Positions 27,191 through 38,513 of a stretch of 64,000 nucleotides of DNA are shown in pieces. The position numbers and the translations under genes were made by a program. How positions within the stretch are numbered: position 1 is the first letter of the stretch; the number at the start of each line of letters is the position of its first letter. This DNA is from Xylogone sp. PMI_703 (Eukaryota; Ascomycota; Leotiomycetes). Location: assembly GCA_021399445.1 (NCBI GenBank), contig JAJTUQ010000001.1, positions 5,642,001 through 5,706,000 on the forward strand, in the 5' to 3' direction. The notes below the pieces were generated by a model, which made no database searches, was not told where the DNA came from, and was given only the letters and a program-made list of their open reading frames with translations.

Positions 27191-28301
27191 CCCGTCAAAC
27201 TTTGGTTCATATTCTTTTTAATGCTCTCAGTGATCTTGTATGGCCTCACTTATGTTCTGGAAGCACTGCTACATCTCTGTTCACGTTGTCCCCGAAAAGA
27301 GTCTTTGTTTATATGGCGTTTAACACTTTGGCTGTTTCTCCCGTTCTCTGGCATTCGTAAGTTGGGTGTCTTGCAGAAGCGGTCCTTGCAGCACCGGGCA
27401 AACAATTGTGCTTGCCTCTTCCTGTCTGTTACGCGATGTTGATTTCTTATGGTTCTCATTGAAGAAAAGATCCCTGTGGTTGACACCGTTCGTTGGTCAT
27501 TATGTGTTAGGTATGGGGGTTAGAGCGATAGCTAAATAGGGTCAATAATTGACAATATTTACTATAATACTGTATCATGATGGAAGTAGTTTTAAGTGAT
27601 AAGGGTACGATGCTGAGTAATGGTGCTGATGGTTCTATCTGCCTAATTTTCTACTAGTCTCTACAAAGTGAACGTGAATATGAATTAGAAGCCGAGGTTT
27701 GTCTAGTTTGCCGCCTAGGTAACCATGTTGACGTCGCAGAAGACAGATTCACTGTCGTAGAAAGCTGTGTGCGGATACAGTGAAACAAGCCTACCGCTAA
27801 AAGCTGTTACAGGTGGCAATGATTTGTAAATTCAGAAGGTCGAGGGCAAACATAGAAGAACATTGTTTCATCATTTGCCTCGATCCCGCAAAAGGTTGGT
27901 GTATTTAACGTCCTTCCTTCTCCTTACGACATGGTGATGCAGTTGATGGATCACTTGCTTAGACAAAACAGCTAGCTCTTTCATAGCTCCGACACCTGCT
28001 TATCTATCGCTCCACTTGCTAATCGGCTTCGCATTTGCGCCAGCTACGAGAGTTTACTGTGTACGGTGTGTACTGTCTCAGTAGACTTACTGTGGACTGT
28101 GATCCAGATCCACTGGAGACAGGCTTCCACTTTGCCTCCTTGCCTCATTCCAGCATCTTCCCAAAAAGCAATTCGTTAATAACTCAGCTTGCGTGTCCGC
28201 GTGGGAGCCTTTCCTCAGGAGTGAGGCGACTTCCTAACTACGGCCGTACTTTAGCGCGTCCGCTTATCGAGCCTCAAGGCAGCCGGCTACAGTAAGCTCC
28301 C

Positions 28302-28350
28302 CGACCTTTCCTCTTCCCCTCTTCATCTCCCATCCATCTTCTCCTCATTT
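28302..28350 (+). promoter_or_regulatory. Pyrimidine-rich core promoter tract of NBR1
   Basis: Almost pure C/T stretch about 200-245 bp upstream of the start codon. CT-rich tracts just upstream of transcription starts are typical of expressed fungal genes; no TATA box is obvious. Confidence 0.4.
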
Positions 28351-28456
28351 TCATCAAACTCCACACTCCCCAACCTCAGATGCTTGTATCAAGCAGTTCT
28401 GAGAATACTTATATCTTCTAATCTATCGAAGGATATAAGAAATTACTCGAAAAGTG

Positions 28457-28528
28457 GTAAGTTATCCGCAGCCTTACCTCGCTCATGTACGTCACCGCTC
28501 AGATGACACCAGCTGACAGCTTCATCAG
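28457..28528 (+). other. Probable 5' UTR intron of NBR1
   Basis: A perfect donor GTAAGT, a branch-like GCTGAC at about 28512 and an acceptor TTCATCAG delimit a 72 nt intron ending 18 bases before the start codon. The size and signals match the coding introns of the window. It was not checked against transcripts. Confidence 0.55.
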
Positions 28529-28546
28529 TAGCCTGGTACATCCATC

Positions 28547-31253
28547 ATGGCGTCAACAGCGGTGTCACCGACGAATCCAGAAACCCTCGTGAACCTCAAG
28601 ATCAATATCGAGGGTACCAACCGACGGTTCAAGCTTCCTCTTCGTGATCTTGGAGCGAGCACTCTCCCTGATAAGGTACGGAGCTCCTAGCCGAACGCGA
28701 ACCCGATCGCAACTTGCCGAACACATTGTTATCGCAACAATTGTTCGCTATCAATTATTCGGTGACTATAGCTAACATATTTTGTATCATTACAGCTTCG
28801 TGCCCTTCTTGCAATTCCTCCCAATGCTGAAGCGATCTTCGAGCGCTACTCCGACAGCGCCGCTGCCTTCGTCGTCCTCGACCCGAACAATGCATCCGTC
28901 TACAAACAACTCTATCGTGCTGCCAAGGCCAAGCTAAAGCTCCGACTCAAGGTCACCGTTAAGGAGAAGGAGCCAGTCGTCCCAAAACCAGCTACCGTCG
29001 AGGATGAAGAGCCCATTCCTGCGGAAGCTGCTCCCCAGCATGAAGACGTGCCTGAAGCACCTGCACCAACCAACGAGACCTCGACCGCCAATGAATCTGT
29101 ACAGATTCCCATTGAAGACAATACTGCATCGACTGGTGTCTATAATGAGAGCGGATCTGCTTACCTAGGTGAGCTTCAACGCCGACTTGAAGAGCTTCTC
29201 ATCACTGGAATTCGTACCAAGTGCGAACCAATGCCGGACCCAGTTCCCGCTCAGCAACCAATTTCTCAAATGGAGGATTCCAGCAGTACCTCTGTCCCTG
29301 TCACCGAAAGTGTTACTGCCCACGACAAGTGGTTCTCCGAGCCATTCACTGTTTCCCAAGAACGTGAGGATGCCATTCGTGAGATTGCCGAGAGCCCGGC
29401 TCCTCCTTTAAGCATCTTCTCAGTATACTGCAACAATTGCAACTCTCCAATTCCAGATGAGCATTATCATTGCAGTACTTGCGATGATGGTGACTTTGAT
29501 CTTTGCCAGAAGTGTATTGACAACGGTGTTACCTGCCACGGAGACGATCACTGGATGATCAAGCGATACGTTAAGAATGGTAAAGTTGTCAACAGTCTTA
29601 CTGCTACTATTGCACCAAAGAGATACTCGGAGGAATCCAAGACTATCGTCAACCCATCCGAGCTGGAAATTGCTACTCGTACCTGCAATTCCTGCGTTGA
29701 AGGTATGTAACCTCCAGCTAATATTGAATCGCCTAGCTAACTTCGTGTCAGAATTCACTGAAGAGAACTTTGTCACTTGCACATCTTGTGATGACTTCGA
29801 CCTATGCATCCCGTGCCATATTGGCAACCGTCATGGTCACAATCCAAAGCATGCATTCATTCCTGCAGTCGAGGATACCAACCTCGAGCCTCTTGCTCAG
29901 ATCCTCCTTGCCGCTGGCAGGAATGTCAGCCACAACGCTATATGCGATGGCTGTGATAAGTATATCTACGGTGTCCGACACAAATGTTTGGACTGCCCTG
30001 ACTGGGATTACTGCTCTAGCTGCATTGTTAATGCCAACTTCATCCATCCCAGCCACCGATTTGTACCAGTCTACGAACCACTCACTGATAGTGTTAGCTT
30101 GACACGTGCATTCGCAAGCAAGGCTCGTCACCATGGCATCTACTGTGATGGCCCACTTTGCAAGAACACTACTGGTCTCCAATCATACATCAAAGGAGAT
30201 CGCTACAAGTGTGCTGTTTGTGATGACCTGGATTTCTGCGCCAACTGTGAGGCCAGCCCAGCAAACGAACACAACAAGACCCATCCCCTTATCAAGTTCA
30301 AGACTCCAGTTCGCAATGTATGTGTCACTACTATGGGTGATCACCAAGACGGCCAGCCTATGCCAATCATGGGCGATCGTTGTAGACGTACTTTCCACAA
30401 AGCTACCGAGACGATGGCTAGTCCATCAGCCAATGCTGCGACACAGGTCCAGACTGTTGCAGACCTAGAACCAACTGAGCCGGAGAGTGTCGAGCCAGTT
30501 GAGATTGAGACTACAAAATCCGAGGAAGTCAAATCCGAGATTGTAGCCGAGACCAACGAGCTCCCAGCTCCGGATGCCGCTGATGAGCTCATTGCCCACT
30601 TCGTTCGGGATGTCGTTGTTGATAGTACCGTGCTCCCACCAAACACTGTCTTTGAGCAGACATGGTATCTCCGTAACGGTGGTAACAGAGCTTGGCCTGC
30701 TGGTTGCAGCGTTAAGTTTGTCGGAGGTGACAACATGTGTGCTATTAACCCCGAGCATCCTGCAAGCCTTGATGAGCTTAACAGGGCTTGTGAAAGCACC
30801 GCCTGCGCTACTGAGGTTGCTCCTGGTGAGGAACATGGCTTTACTGTCTCTATGAGAACTCCTAACCGAGCAGGCAATGCCATCTCTTACTGGCGCCTTA
30901 CTGGACCGGACGGTAACAAGTTCGGTCACAGACTATGGTGTGACATTAACGTCAAGGAGGAGCCTAAAGTTGTAGCTGAGGAGCAGCCATCTACGCCTGA
31001 GATCAAGGTCGAAGAAAGCCAAATGGTCTTCCCCAAGCTTGAGAAGGAATCCCCTGTTGCTAGTGTGCATGAGGAGGCTGAGGCCCGCATCTCTAGTGCC
31101 CCCTCTGAAGCTGACGACTTCGAAGAGTTTGTGGAGGAGGATGCTAATGATGATGAAACCGAAGATGGTTTCATGACGGATGAGGAGTACGATATCCTTG
31201 ATGCTAGTGACGAGGAATATCTTGTGGAACAAGGCAAGGCTGCTAGAAAATAA
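28547..31253 (+). CDS. NBR1: NBR1-type selective autophagy receptor
   Basis: Predicted autophagy cargo receptor. Exons are 28547-28675, 28796-29702 and 29752-31253 (introns 120 and 49 nt), giving 845 aa. Domain order: PB1-like N-terminus (about 12-90, LVNLKINIEGTNRRFKLPLR...), four ZZ zinc fingers starting near C255, C340, C410 and C477 with paired CxxC and H/C ligands, then the NBR1 Ig-like FW domain (about 625-735, VLPPNTVFEQTWYLRNGGNR), and an acidic tail. The tail carries EEYDIL (Y825-L828), a good Atg8-interacting motif preceded by acidic residues. I see no C-terminal UBA domain, in line with other filamentous fungi. It converges on NOP13, with coding ends 347 bp apart. Confidence 0.94.
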
Positions 31254-31600
31254 GCTGCTAATCTAGCGCAAGCAACACTTGAAATTACTAGGAATATATG
31301 AAGGCGCAAGATTGACAATATCTGGAAAGAAATAGCCGGTGTATTAGGGGTTTCGGATGGTACTTTCATTAATGCTTTTCTCATATCAGTAGTCAATATG
31401 ATCTGCTCTCAACTTCTTAGTCGGCGAGGGTTCTTCTATGCACCCAAGGATACGCAGACGGCCCAACAGTGCCAAGACGAGCCTCGGAATGGTAATGTTC
31501 GGACTCGATATTTTTTGTATGTTTTACTTTATGTGATTGTTAGGTAGCAATGGATTTGATATTATTAAAGATGTGACTTCCCATCAATATTAGTATATAT
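31254..31600. other. Intergenic between convergent genes, 0.35 kb
   Basis: 3' flanks of NBR1 and NOP13. Nothing else is seen. Confidence 0.5.
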
Positions 31601-32923
31601 CTAGAATGTGACTTTCTTCCCTTTACTCTCTACAATACCACCCGTCAATCTAGCCGCATATGGCTGTCTGTATTCCACCTTCTTAGGCTTGACATCTGCT
31701 ACGCGATTATCTTGGCCCTCAACCTGAGCAGATGACACCGGGGTACTTGATGGATTCGTCTTGGTCCCATCTTTCCCGAAACGTTTCTTATATCGAACTT
31801 GGGCGTCCTCTGCAAACTCCATTCGTAATGGCCTACCCTTGATTCGGTTGACCCACCACTTCCTCCTCTTTGTTTTCTTCTTAGAATTATGCCCTTCTGC
31901 GTCTCCTTCATTATCAGACCCAGACTCCTCCTCATCACTATCTGAAGCATCGGGGTCCTCCTCTTCAATATAAACGTATCCTCTAACAGCATTTTGAGCG
32001 GCCTCTAACTCCTCAAACACAATCCAAGCAAAACCCTTACATTTCCCTGAGTCCTCAAACGTAGCTATTTTGATACTCTCGATCGGGCCGCATTTTTCAA
32101 AGTGTTCCTTCAAACTGTCCTCCGTTGTATCGAAACTTAGGTTTCCTATGAAAATCCTCCTGCTTGGTGGCTTGCCATCGTTTTTAGCCTCTTCCTTCGG
32201 CTTTTCAGGCCTTCCTTCGAAAGATTTGTTGTCTTTGATAAGAACCCTTCGACCCGAGAGGAGTTCTTCGGATAGCGCTACAGCCTTTTCCACTGCCTCA
32301 GACGTTGAAAAATCCACATAAGCAAAGCCTTTATTATGTACTCTCTTCACGCCAGTGCTCTCTTCGGATTTGTCTGCTGATTTGTCCCTTGGACCGGGCA
32401 TGTGTACCCTCGTAATCATCTCTTCCGTTACGTCAGAATTGCATATGAAAAATCCTCGGAGGTCTGCCTTTGAGACACTGAAGGCCAGATTTCCAATCCA
32501 TATGCCGTTCTCCGAGTGTTTTTCCGCTGCGGTTTTCTTCTTGTCTTTCTCCTTCTCCTTCTTTTTCTCTTCGGTATCGGATTCGTTCTTGGAGGGTGGT
32601 AAAGGTTTGCCTTTCTTGAGGAGACGGCGACCTCGTTTTGAAGGTGGTTCGGGAGCGGTTATATCGACTTCAATTTCCTCCACATCTTGCTTCCGCTTCT
32701 TAGATGGGGACTGGACTACCTCTTCAGTCATTGTGCCCTGGACTGGGTCTGCAACAGGAGAAGCTCCATTGGACATATCCACATCCACATCCGCTTTAGC
32801 TGTATCGTCCTGGCCTGCGGCATCTGAGAGTTCATTGGCCTTTCTTTTCTTGCTTGACTTCTCCTTCTTTTCCTTTTTCTCTTTCTTCTCCTTCTTGGGT
32901 TTTGTTTCCACAGTCGAAGGCAT
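31601..32923 (-). CDS. NOP13: Nucleolar RNA-binding protein Nop13-like, two RRMs
   Basis: Single-exon gene of 440 aa, predicted nucleolar RNA-binding protein associated with ribosome assembly. I chose the ATG at 32923 (MPSTVETKPKKEKKEKK); 17 more in-frame codons upstream look like leader. The N-terminal 135 residues are Lys/Glu-rich, with nuclear or nucleolar localisation-like clusters (SKKRK, PSKKRK, PPSKRGRRLLKKGK). RRM1 begins near residue 140 (IWIGNLAF) with RNP1-like KGFAYVDF, and RRM2 near 254 (RIFIGNLSF) with KGFAWIVF. An acidic stretch (DASDSDEEESGSDNEGD) interrupts the end of RRM2 before WWVNRIKGRPLRMEFAEDAQ, and the tail YRQPYAARLTGGIVESKGKK is typical of fungal Nop13. It is divergent from IEC3 across 312 bp. 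Confidence 0.92.
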   Translation of the reverse strand: MPSTVETKPKKEKKEKKEKKEKSSKKRKANELSDAAGQDDTAKADVDVDMSNGASPVADPVQGTMTEEVVQSPSKKRKQDVEEIEVDITAPEPPSKRGRRLLKKGKPLPPSKNESDTEEKKKEKEKDKKKTAAEKHSENGIWIGNLAFSVSKADLRGFFICNSDVTEEMITRVHMPGPRDKSADKSEESTGVKRVHNKGFAYVDFSTSEAVEKAVALSEELLSGRRVLIKDNKSFEGRPEKPKEEAKNDGKPPSRRIFIGNLSFDTTEDSLKEHFEKCGPIESIKIATFEDSGKCKGFAWIVFEELEAAQNAVRGYVYIEEEDPDASDSDEEESGSDNEGDAEGHNSKKKTKRRKWWVNRIKGRPLRMEFAEDAQVRYKKRFGKDGTKTNPSSTPVSSAQVEGQDNRVADVKPKKVEYRQPYAARLTGGIVESKGKKVTF

Positions 32924-33235
32924 TGTATATGAACGAAGGTTGCAACGGAGACTTATGGGACTGCTAAAGTTCAACGATCTGGAAATTTTATTACCGCGAT
33001 AAAGAGATATACAATGCGCTAGCGTGCTATCGGATTAGCGTTCCCGCGTTATCATTCACTCCAACACAACCTGCTCTTCCCCTGAATATTCAGGCGGAAA
33101 TATTACAAAGTCAAAGCCGACCTGCAGCTTTCGTCACGGTCGCGCTCAAGGCATTGGGTCGACATCTTGCGCGTTTCGAAATCGAGTCTTTCGCATATCG
33201 CAGAAAAGTTCATGTTAAGTCAATAAATTCGCACG
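32924..33235. promoter_or_regulatory. Short divergent promoter, NOP13/IEC3
   Basis: 312 bp between the two start codons must carry both promoters. No specific site can be named with confidence. Confidence 0.5.
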
Positions 33236-34543
33236 ATGGAGGCCACAGGGGAGGCTATTGAACACACAAATCCCCCAAATGCGCGGGAGCATAACAAAAT
33301 GGACCAAGACAGGCCAACATATCACTCTTACAAGTAAGTGATTTCACCCCTTTCGAGTCTTATCACCTTCTTCAAGCTGTGATACAGTAGAGTCTGTAGC
33401 ACGATGGACATCATATAATGCGGTCCCAAATCGGTCTTACAGACAAAATAACTGACGTCGCATGTTAATAGGAAGAAGTATAGAAAGATGAGAATCAAGT
33501 TCGATGAGGTGATGAGGCAAAGCAATGCTCTGCTACAAGATGAACAAAGGGCCTTAGATACAGCAAAACGGCTTGCGCAGGATAATGAGTATGTTCTCTC
33601 TGGCAAACAATCTGAAAAGCTACTAGGCTAACCACCTTACAGCCGCTTATTGGATATGCTCTTGGACCTGAATCGATCAGCCCGAATGCCATCTGATAAA
33701 CGTATTGATCTTCTCTTGGAGTCACCAGAAGTAAGCGCGATTCCTCCTCTAGTTCGCGATGAGGACGTATCCGCTATTGCGACAGTGGAGGACCCGACCT
33801 GTCAGGCTATCTACAAGGAGCTTCGTGGTATGCTTGCGGAGAGACAACGGACCGTTGAAGATGCCAGACCACCTAAATCTCTTGCATCATTACTCAGCTC
33901 AATACCTCATCTTTCTACAACCGGTGGCGGCATTATTCCTCCAGATCTTCTCGCCACCTTGGCACCGCCCGAGGGCTCCCCAGCACCTCCATCATTCTTA
34001 ACACCCGACCAAATCGATGATTACCTCTATGAAATCGACGCTACGCTGGGACCAAAGCCAGGACCTCCTCCTCAGAAGCAATCTGTGGTTAGTCCCCAAG
34101 AACTTGCAATTCGCAATCCTCTCAGTGTGTATAACTGGCTACGCCGTCATGAACCAAGAATATTCCTCCAGGATGGTGAAGGAGGAAATGAGAAATCATC
34201 GGGAAGGCCGGGTGCTCTGCGTGGCGCTGGCAAACGATCGAACATGCCTGCTCCCAGCCACCCCGATGCATTAGAGTTTGTCGAAGAGGATGGCATTGGC
34301 TATGATCCGAGTGTAACTGGTAGCACAACGAAAGGCAAGCGCAAGAGAGATCCGGACGACGAAGGATATACTCCAAAAGGACCTAGAATTGGAGAGGATG
34401 GAAAAGTCAAGAAGAGACCTTATGTCCGGAAAAAGAAGCCTGATGGAACACCTAATGAGGCCACTCCCGCAAAGAAAGGAAGGGGCAAAGGTGGCAGGAG
34501 CTCCATGGCTTCTGCGGTTGATGCAAGCTCAGCTGGAAACTAA
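33236..34543 (+). CDS. iec3: INO80 complex subunit, Iec3 domain protein
   Basis: Predicted subunit of the INO80 chromatin remodeller in the nucleus. Exons are 33236-33333, 33472-33588 and 33643-34543 (introns 138 and 54 nt), giving 371 aa. The Iec3 domain starts at about residue 33 with KKKYRKMRIKFDEVMRQSN and continues as a predicted coiled coil through RLLDMLLDLN, assembled from three exons; each join restores it. The middle is Pro-rich and the C-terminus basic (KGKRKRDPDDEG, KKRPYVRKKKPDGTP, KKGRGKGGR), consistent with DNA or nucleosome contact. The first intron is more than twice the window norm. It is divergent from NOP13 and converges on the isocitrate dehydrogenase gene. Confidence 0.88.
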
Positions 34544-34834
34544 TGTATGAGTAGTGGAGATCTTTTTAGGATGAGGGCCAGGCATCGGGATAGTGAGTTC
34601 ACAGGTAATTGGCGTTTGGGGAACCTAGTGGGCAAATCGAATTTCTAGATAGGGAATAACTTTGTATAACACCAGCACACATAGCAGAAAATGTTATCTG
34701 GATCATGACATATCTGTACCGAGACGCATGGTTACATATTTGCAAAATTGTGTACAGTCTATGTACATGCCTTATATATGCTGTTAAGTCTAGCAAATCA
34801 GAGCCCTGGGCAAGAAAATATCGCTATCTAGCTT

Positions 34835-36294
34835 CTAGTTCTTTAACATGGTCTTCAGTCTGCTCTCAACGGCATTCATATATTCCGAAGTAGTGACATA
34901 GTCGTCTTTGCCGGTCTTTCCGCAAGCAAGTGCCAGATCTTTGGTCATAATACCATCAATGTCAACTGTATCAACACACGCTTTCTCTAAACTCTCTGCA
35001 AATGAGACAACATCTGGAGTATTGTCTAAGGTTCCTCGTTGAATCAGCCCTCGGGTCCAGGCAAAAATAGAAGCAATTGGGTTAGTGGAAGTTGGGTTGC
35101 CTTTCTGGTGCTCACGGTAGTGACGAGTGACGGTTCCATGGGCAGCTTCAGATTCAAAGGTCTTTCCGTCAGGGGTAATGAGAACTGAAGTCATGAGACC
35201 AAGGGAGCCAAAACCTTGAGCAACGATATCTGACTGGACATCTCCATCGTAGTCTTATCTTGGAGTCAGTACTTGTGCGCATATATGTAGTCTTGAGAAG
35301 CATCAACCTACTCTTAAGGGCCATGATATAACCTCCAGTGCTCTTGATCATCTGAGCAACCATGTCGTCAATCAATCTGTGTTCATACCAGATTTTCTTC
35401 TCTTCAAACTCCTTCTTGTATGTGGTCTCATAAATCTCCTGGAAGATGTCCTTGAAGCGACCATCATACTTCTTCAAGATAGTGTTCTTGGTGCTCATAT
35501 ATAAAGGAAGAGACTTGCTCAAAGCAAGCTTGAAGCTGGCATGAGCAAATCCTGAGATGGATTCATCCGTGTTGTACTGCGCCTGAGCCACGCCGCCTCC
35601 ATTTTTGAATTCAAAGACTTCAACTTCCTCTGGCTCACCTCCATTCTGTGTAAAAACGATCTTAAGCGTGCCATTTCCCTTGACAACCAGGTCCTTAGCA
35701 CGGTATTGGTCACCGAACGCATGACGACCAATGATAATAGGCTTCTTCCAGCCTGGGACTAATCGTGGAATTCGAGGAATGACAATTGGTTCACGGAAGA
35801 CAGTGCCGCCGAGAGCATTTCGAATGGTACCATTCGGAGACAGCCACACTGGTTCCAATGTAAACAGCCTGTAAATACCAATTGGCTGCAGGACCAGACT
35901 TACTTTTCTTAAGATTGAACTCCTTAACTCTCGCTTCATCAGGAGTAATAGTCGCGCATTTCACACCAACTGAATACTCCTTAATCGCCTCCGCTGCATC
36001 GAGAGTAACCTGGTCATTGGTCTCATCTCTATACTCTAGTCCCAAGTCGTAGTACTTAAGGTCAATGTCCAAGTACGGATGAATGAACTTGTCCTTGATG
36101 TCCTTCCAGATAATCCGAGTCATCTCATCTCCGTCTAATTCTACCACGGGATTCTTGACCTTGATCTTCTGGGACAGCTGTCTAGACATCGTGAAGGCTG
36201 CGCCAAAAGCTCCTCTGGAGCGATTGAACTGTGAGGCCTTAGCTCGCACTGAACGCGCGACTAATCCTCTGGAAGTGCTCCACGGGACATTCAT
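34835..36294 (-). CDS. IDP1: NADP-dependent isocitrate dehydrogenase, mitochondrial
   Basis: Oxidatively decarboxylates isocitrate to 2-oxoglutarate, producing NADPH. Exons are 36294-35904, 35848-35312 and 35253-34835 (introns 55 and 58 nt), giving 448 aa. The N-terminal 35 residues are Arg/Ser-rich without acidic residues, as in a mitochondrial presequence. The enzyme proper starts at [20 protein letters not shown]; the substrate and cofactor regions [20 protein letters not shown] (across intron 1), [20 protein letters not shown] (across intron 2) and [13 protein letters not shown] are intact. A second in-frame ATG at 36189 ([11 protein letters not shown]) would make a protein without presequence. 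The C-terminus, TMLKN, is not a PTS1 peroxisomal signal. It converges on IEC3. Confidence 0.97.
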
Positions 36295-37438
36295 TGCGAT
36301 AATGATTCACAAAGGGAAAATAAAAGAGTCACAATAGTTGTTGAAACTATGCAGCAAAAGTTTAGCTATTCCCCGCTAAGCTGCGATAGACGGAGGGGGT
36401 GGGGAACTGTGAGTGCTGAGGTGGGGCTAAAGATGCGCCAGGACCTTGAGAGATGCGATATGGTAAGTAGGATGCCGGTATGCGGTTCACAAATCCAGCA
36501 AAGGAAAGTCAAGATGATTCGAAAGTCAAGTATATTGCTACATACCAAAAGTGTGTGAAGGAAGAGAGAACGAAGTTGGGCATATTCTGAAGCAACTTGG
36601 AGAAAGGGGAGCACAACATCACCTGCCGCAAGACCCTGTTTGGGCTTGTTTATCCGTGTGCGGAGAAGGAATGGCCCTGTGGCAGCCCGCAGGCCCGAGG
36701 ATGCTGCGACGCACGTGAGGTTCCTGCAGAGTGGGCTGTCCCGGGACATCCGCGCTTAGTCATCATATATAAGGAATGCACAATAAAAACATTATTGGCA
36801 GAAATCTCATGGCACGAGTGACTGATCAACTTGATGGAAATCGCAAATGTATCTTTGAAAGACCCTATAATCAACACATCAAACATGAGCATGTAACCAA
36901 TGTAACTATTATCGACAGTCCAAGCAACTCCAAAAAAAGGCAGAAGGAAGCCTCTCTCCAACAAGTCCCATACAGTAGTTAGCTCTGATCCTGGTATCCT
37001 ATCTAAACCCAATTCCAAATACAAGTTAAATCAATCATAAGAATAATTAGAGAGATTTGAAAACTAAGACATGATAAAGAAGACCAAATGAAAAGAAATG
37101 GAAGAAAATTCGTGATAGTCGAATGGTAGCTTCCCATACTCCTAATCCTTTCCCAGAAACCTTAATGCTCCATACTCTCTAGATATTTTCCCAGTCCAAA
37201 TATGTCCCTAATCCCTATGACCCTTTTATTTCCCTAAGTTACCCTTTTAGATGTCTTAAAATTCCAACGATAATGAAGATCAGCAATAGATAAACAAGAA
37301 ATAGTTGAATCGTGCTTTGCTGGTTCTTAGAATTCCACCACTTGCGAAGCCTGACGAAATGTAATTAATGATCTCGCTATCACCTCTTATAGGCACTCTG
37401 GCGTGCCTGAGGTCCCTAACTTCAACCCAGTCATACTG
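36295..37438. other. Intergenic, 1.1 kb
   Basis: Promoter of the isocitrate dehydrogenase at its left end and 3' flank of the C2H2 gene at its right. Very AT-rich from 36770 to 37330; no gene, repeat or RNA gene seen. Confidence 0.45.
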
Positions 37439-38513
37439 TTATTGGTAAGTAGATTGGTCGGGATTATTATACTCGGTGTTATCCCACGTCCCGTCGTCAT
37501 AAGTATACTGCTGGCATGAGCAGTTCTGGGTCTGGCCAGTGTTTAAAGTAATCCAACCAGCTCCTCCACATAACATGCACACTGGCTGCTGGTAAGGCAT
37601 TGTGGAAACTTGCCATTGTGCACTTGGTGCACTAGTAGTCCCATTGATACCAAACACTTCTTCTCGATGCTTGATACGATCTTCACTACAGGAATGCTTG
37701 CAGGTCGAGCACTGGTAGAAGTAATCTTTGAGTTGAACTCGAATTAGACAACGAGAACATCGCCACCAGTTGGGGTTGAGCTTCCTTTCTGAAAGCCACT
37801 CTCGCTGTTTCTCGGGCCAGTTCGCGTCCTTCGGTTTCTTGTAGGAACCTAGATCTTCCTTGTGAAAATCGCGGAGGTGGTCTCTGTAGTGGTCCTTTCG
37901 AGTAAAGGGCTCTGAAAGCCGAGTGCATTTGAGATAATCACAGGGATAAGTCTCAGTTGCAGCGCTGTGGACATTCTTATAATGGCGGTCCAGATCGGCC
38001 AGTCGCTTGAATTTTCCAGTACCAGGACAGTGTCCTGGATATTGGCATTGAAACGGGCCTTTTGGACCCATTCTGTAAGAATATGTCAGCCTACTTACAC
38101 GTCCAAGTTCAGATCCCGACTTACTTTGGGTCATCTAAATATACCCTTTGCGGCGTCACATTGTCGGCTTGATACTGAGGCAACAACTGGAGATACGGCT
38201 CACTTCCTTTCTCCACGACAAACTGGTATCTTTCTGCGAATTTAGTATCTGGGCCCCATTGAAGACTTTCCGGGGTCTGCCTTTCGAGCCCATACAGGCT
38301 TTGACCACCTTGTGCTGTTGACGAATGTTGTGACATTGAAGACTCGGTGGCGTAAGCAACCGTTTGGTAGGCCGAGCCGTATGATAATGGAGTCCGAGGG
38401 GATGAAGGTGAATACTGAGTCCAGTCGGAGCCTTGTGAAAGGCCAGAGTTGCTGTTATCAGAAGCAATTCGCCCCATTTCCGCGCCTCCTATGGCTAGGT
38501 ACACTGGGGTCAT
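37439..38513 (-). CDS. C2H2-type zinc-finger protein
   Basis: Putative nuclear regulator of unknown target. Exons are 38513-38125 and 38072-37439 (52 nt intron, gtaagt...ttacag), giving 340 aa. The N-terminal 130 residues are Ser/Gln/Tyr-rich and disordered. After the intron come two atypical C2H2 fingers: C139...H-x-H region in FQCQYPGHCPGTGKFKRLAD with LDRHYKNVH, and YPCDYLKCTRLSEPFTRKDH with YRDHLRDFH. A third Cys-rich segment (WWRCSRCLIRV, YQCSTCKHSC) and a final Cys cluster (PVCMLCGGAG, CSCQQ) suggest extra zinc sites. Architectures of this kind are frequent in Leotiomycetes and Sordariomycetes without a named function. A second in-frame Met (residue 13) is an alternative start. The 2.4 kb upstream gap suits a regulated gene. 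Confidence 0.82.

Larger units (their letters stand above)
27191..28546. other. Intergenic, 1.4 kb, with leader of NBR1
   Basis: Holds the 3' flank of the Barentsz-like gene, then from about 27900 the promoter and leader of the NBR1 gene, including a pyrimidine tract and a likely leader intron listed separately. No coding frame is supported. Confidence 0.5.
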
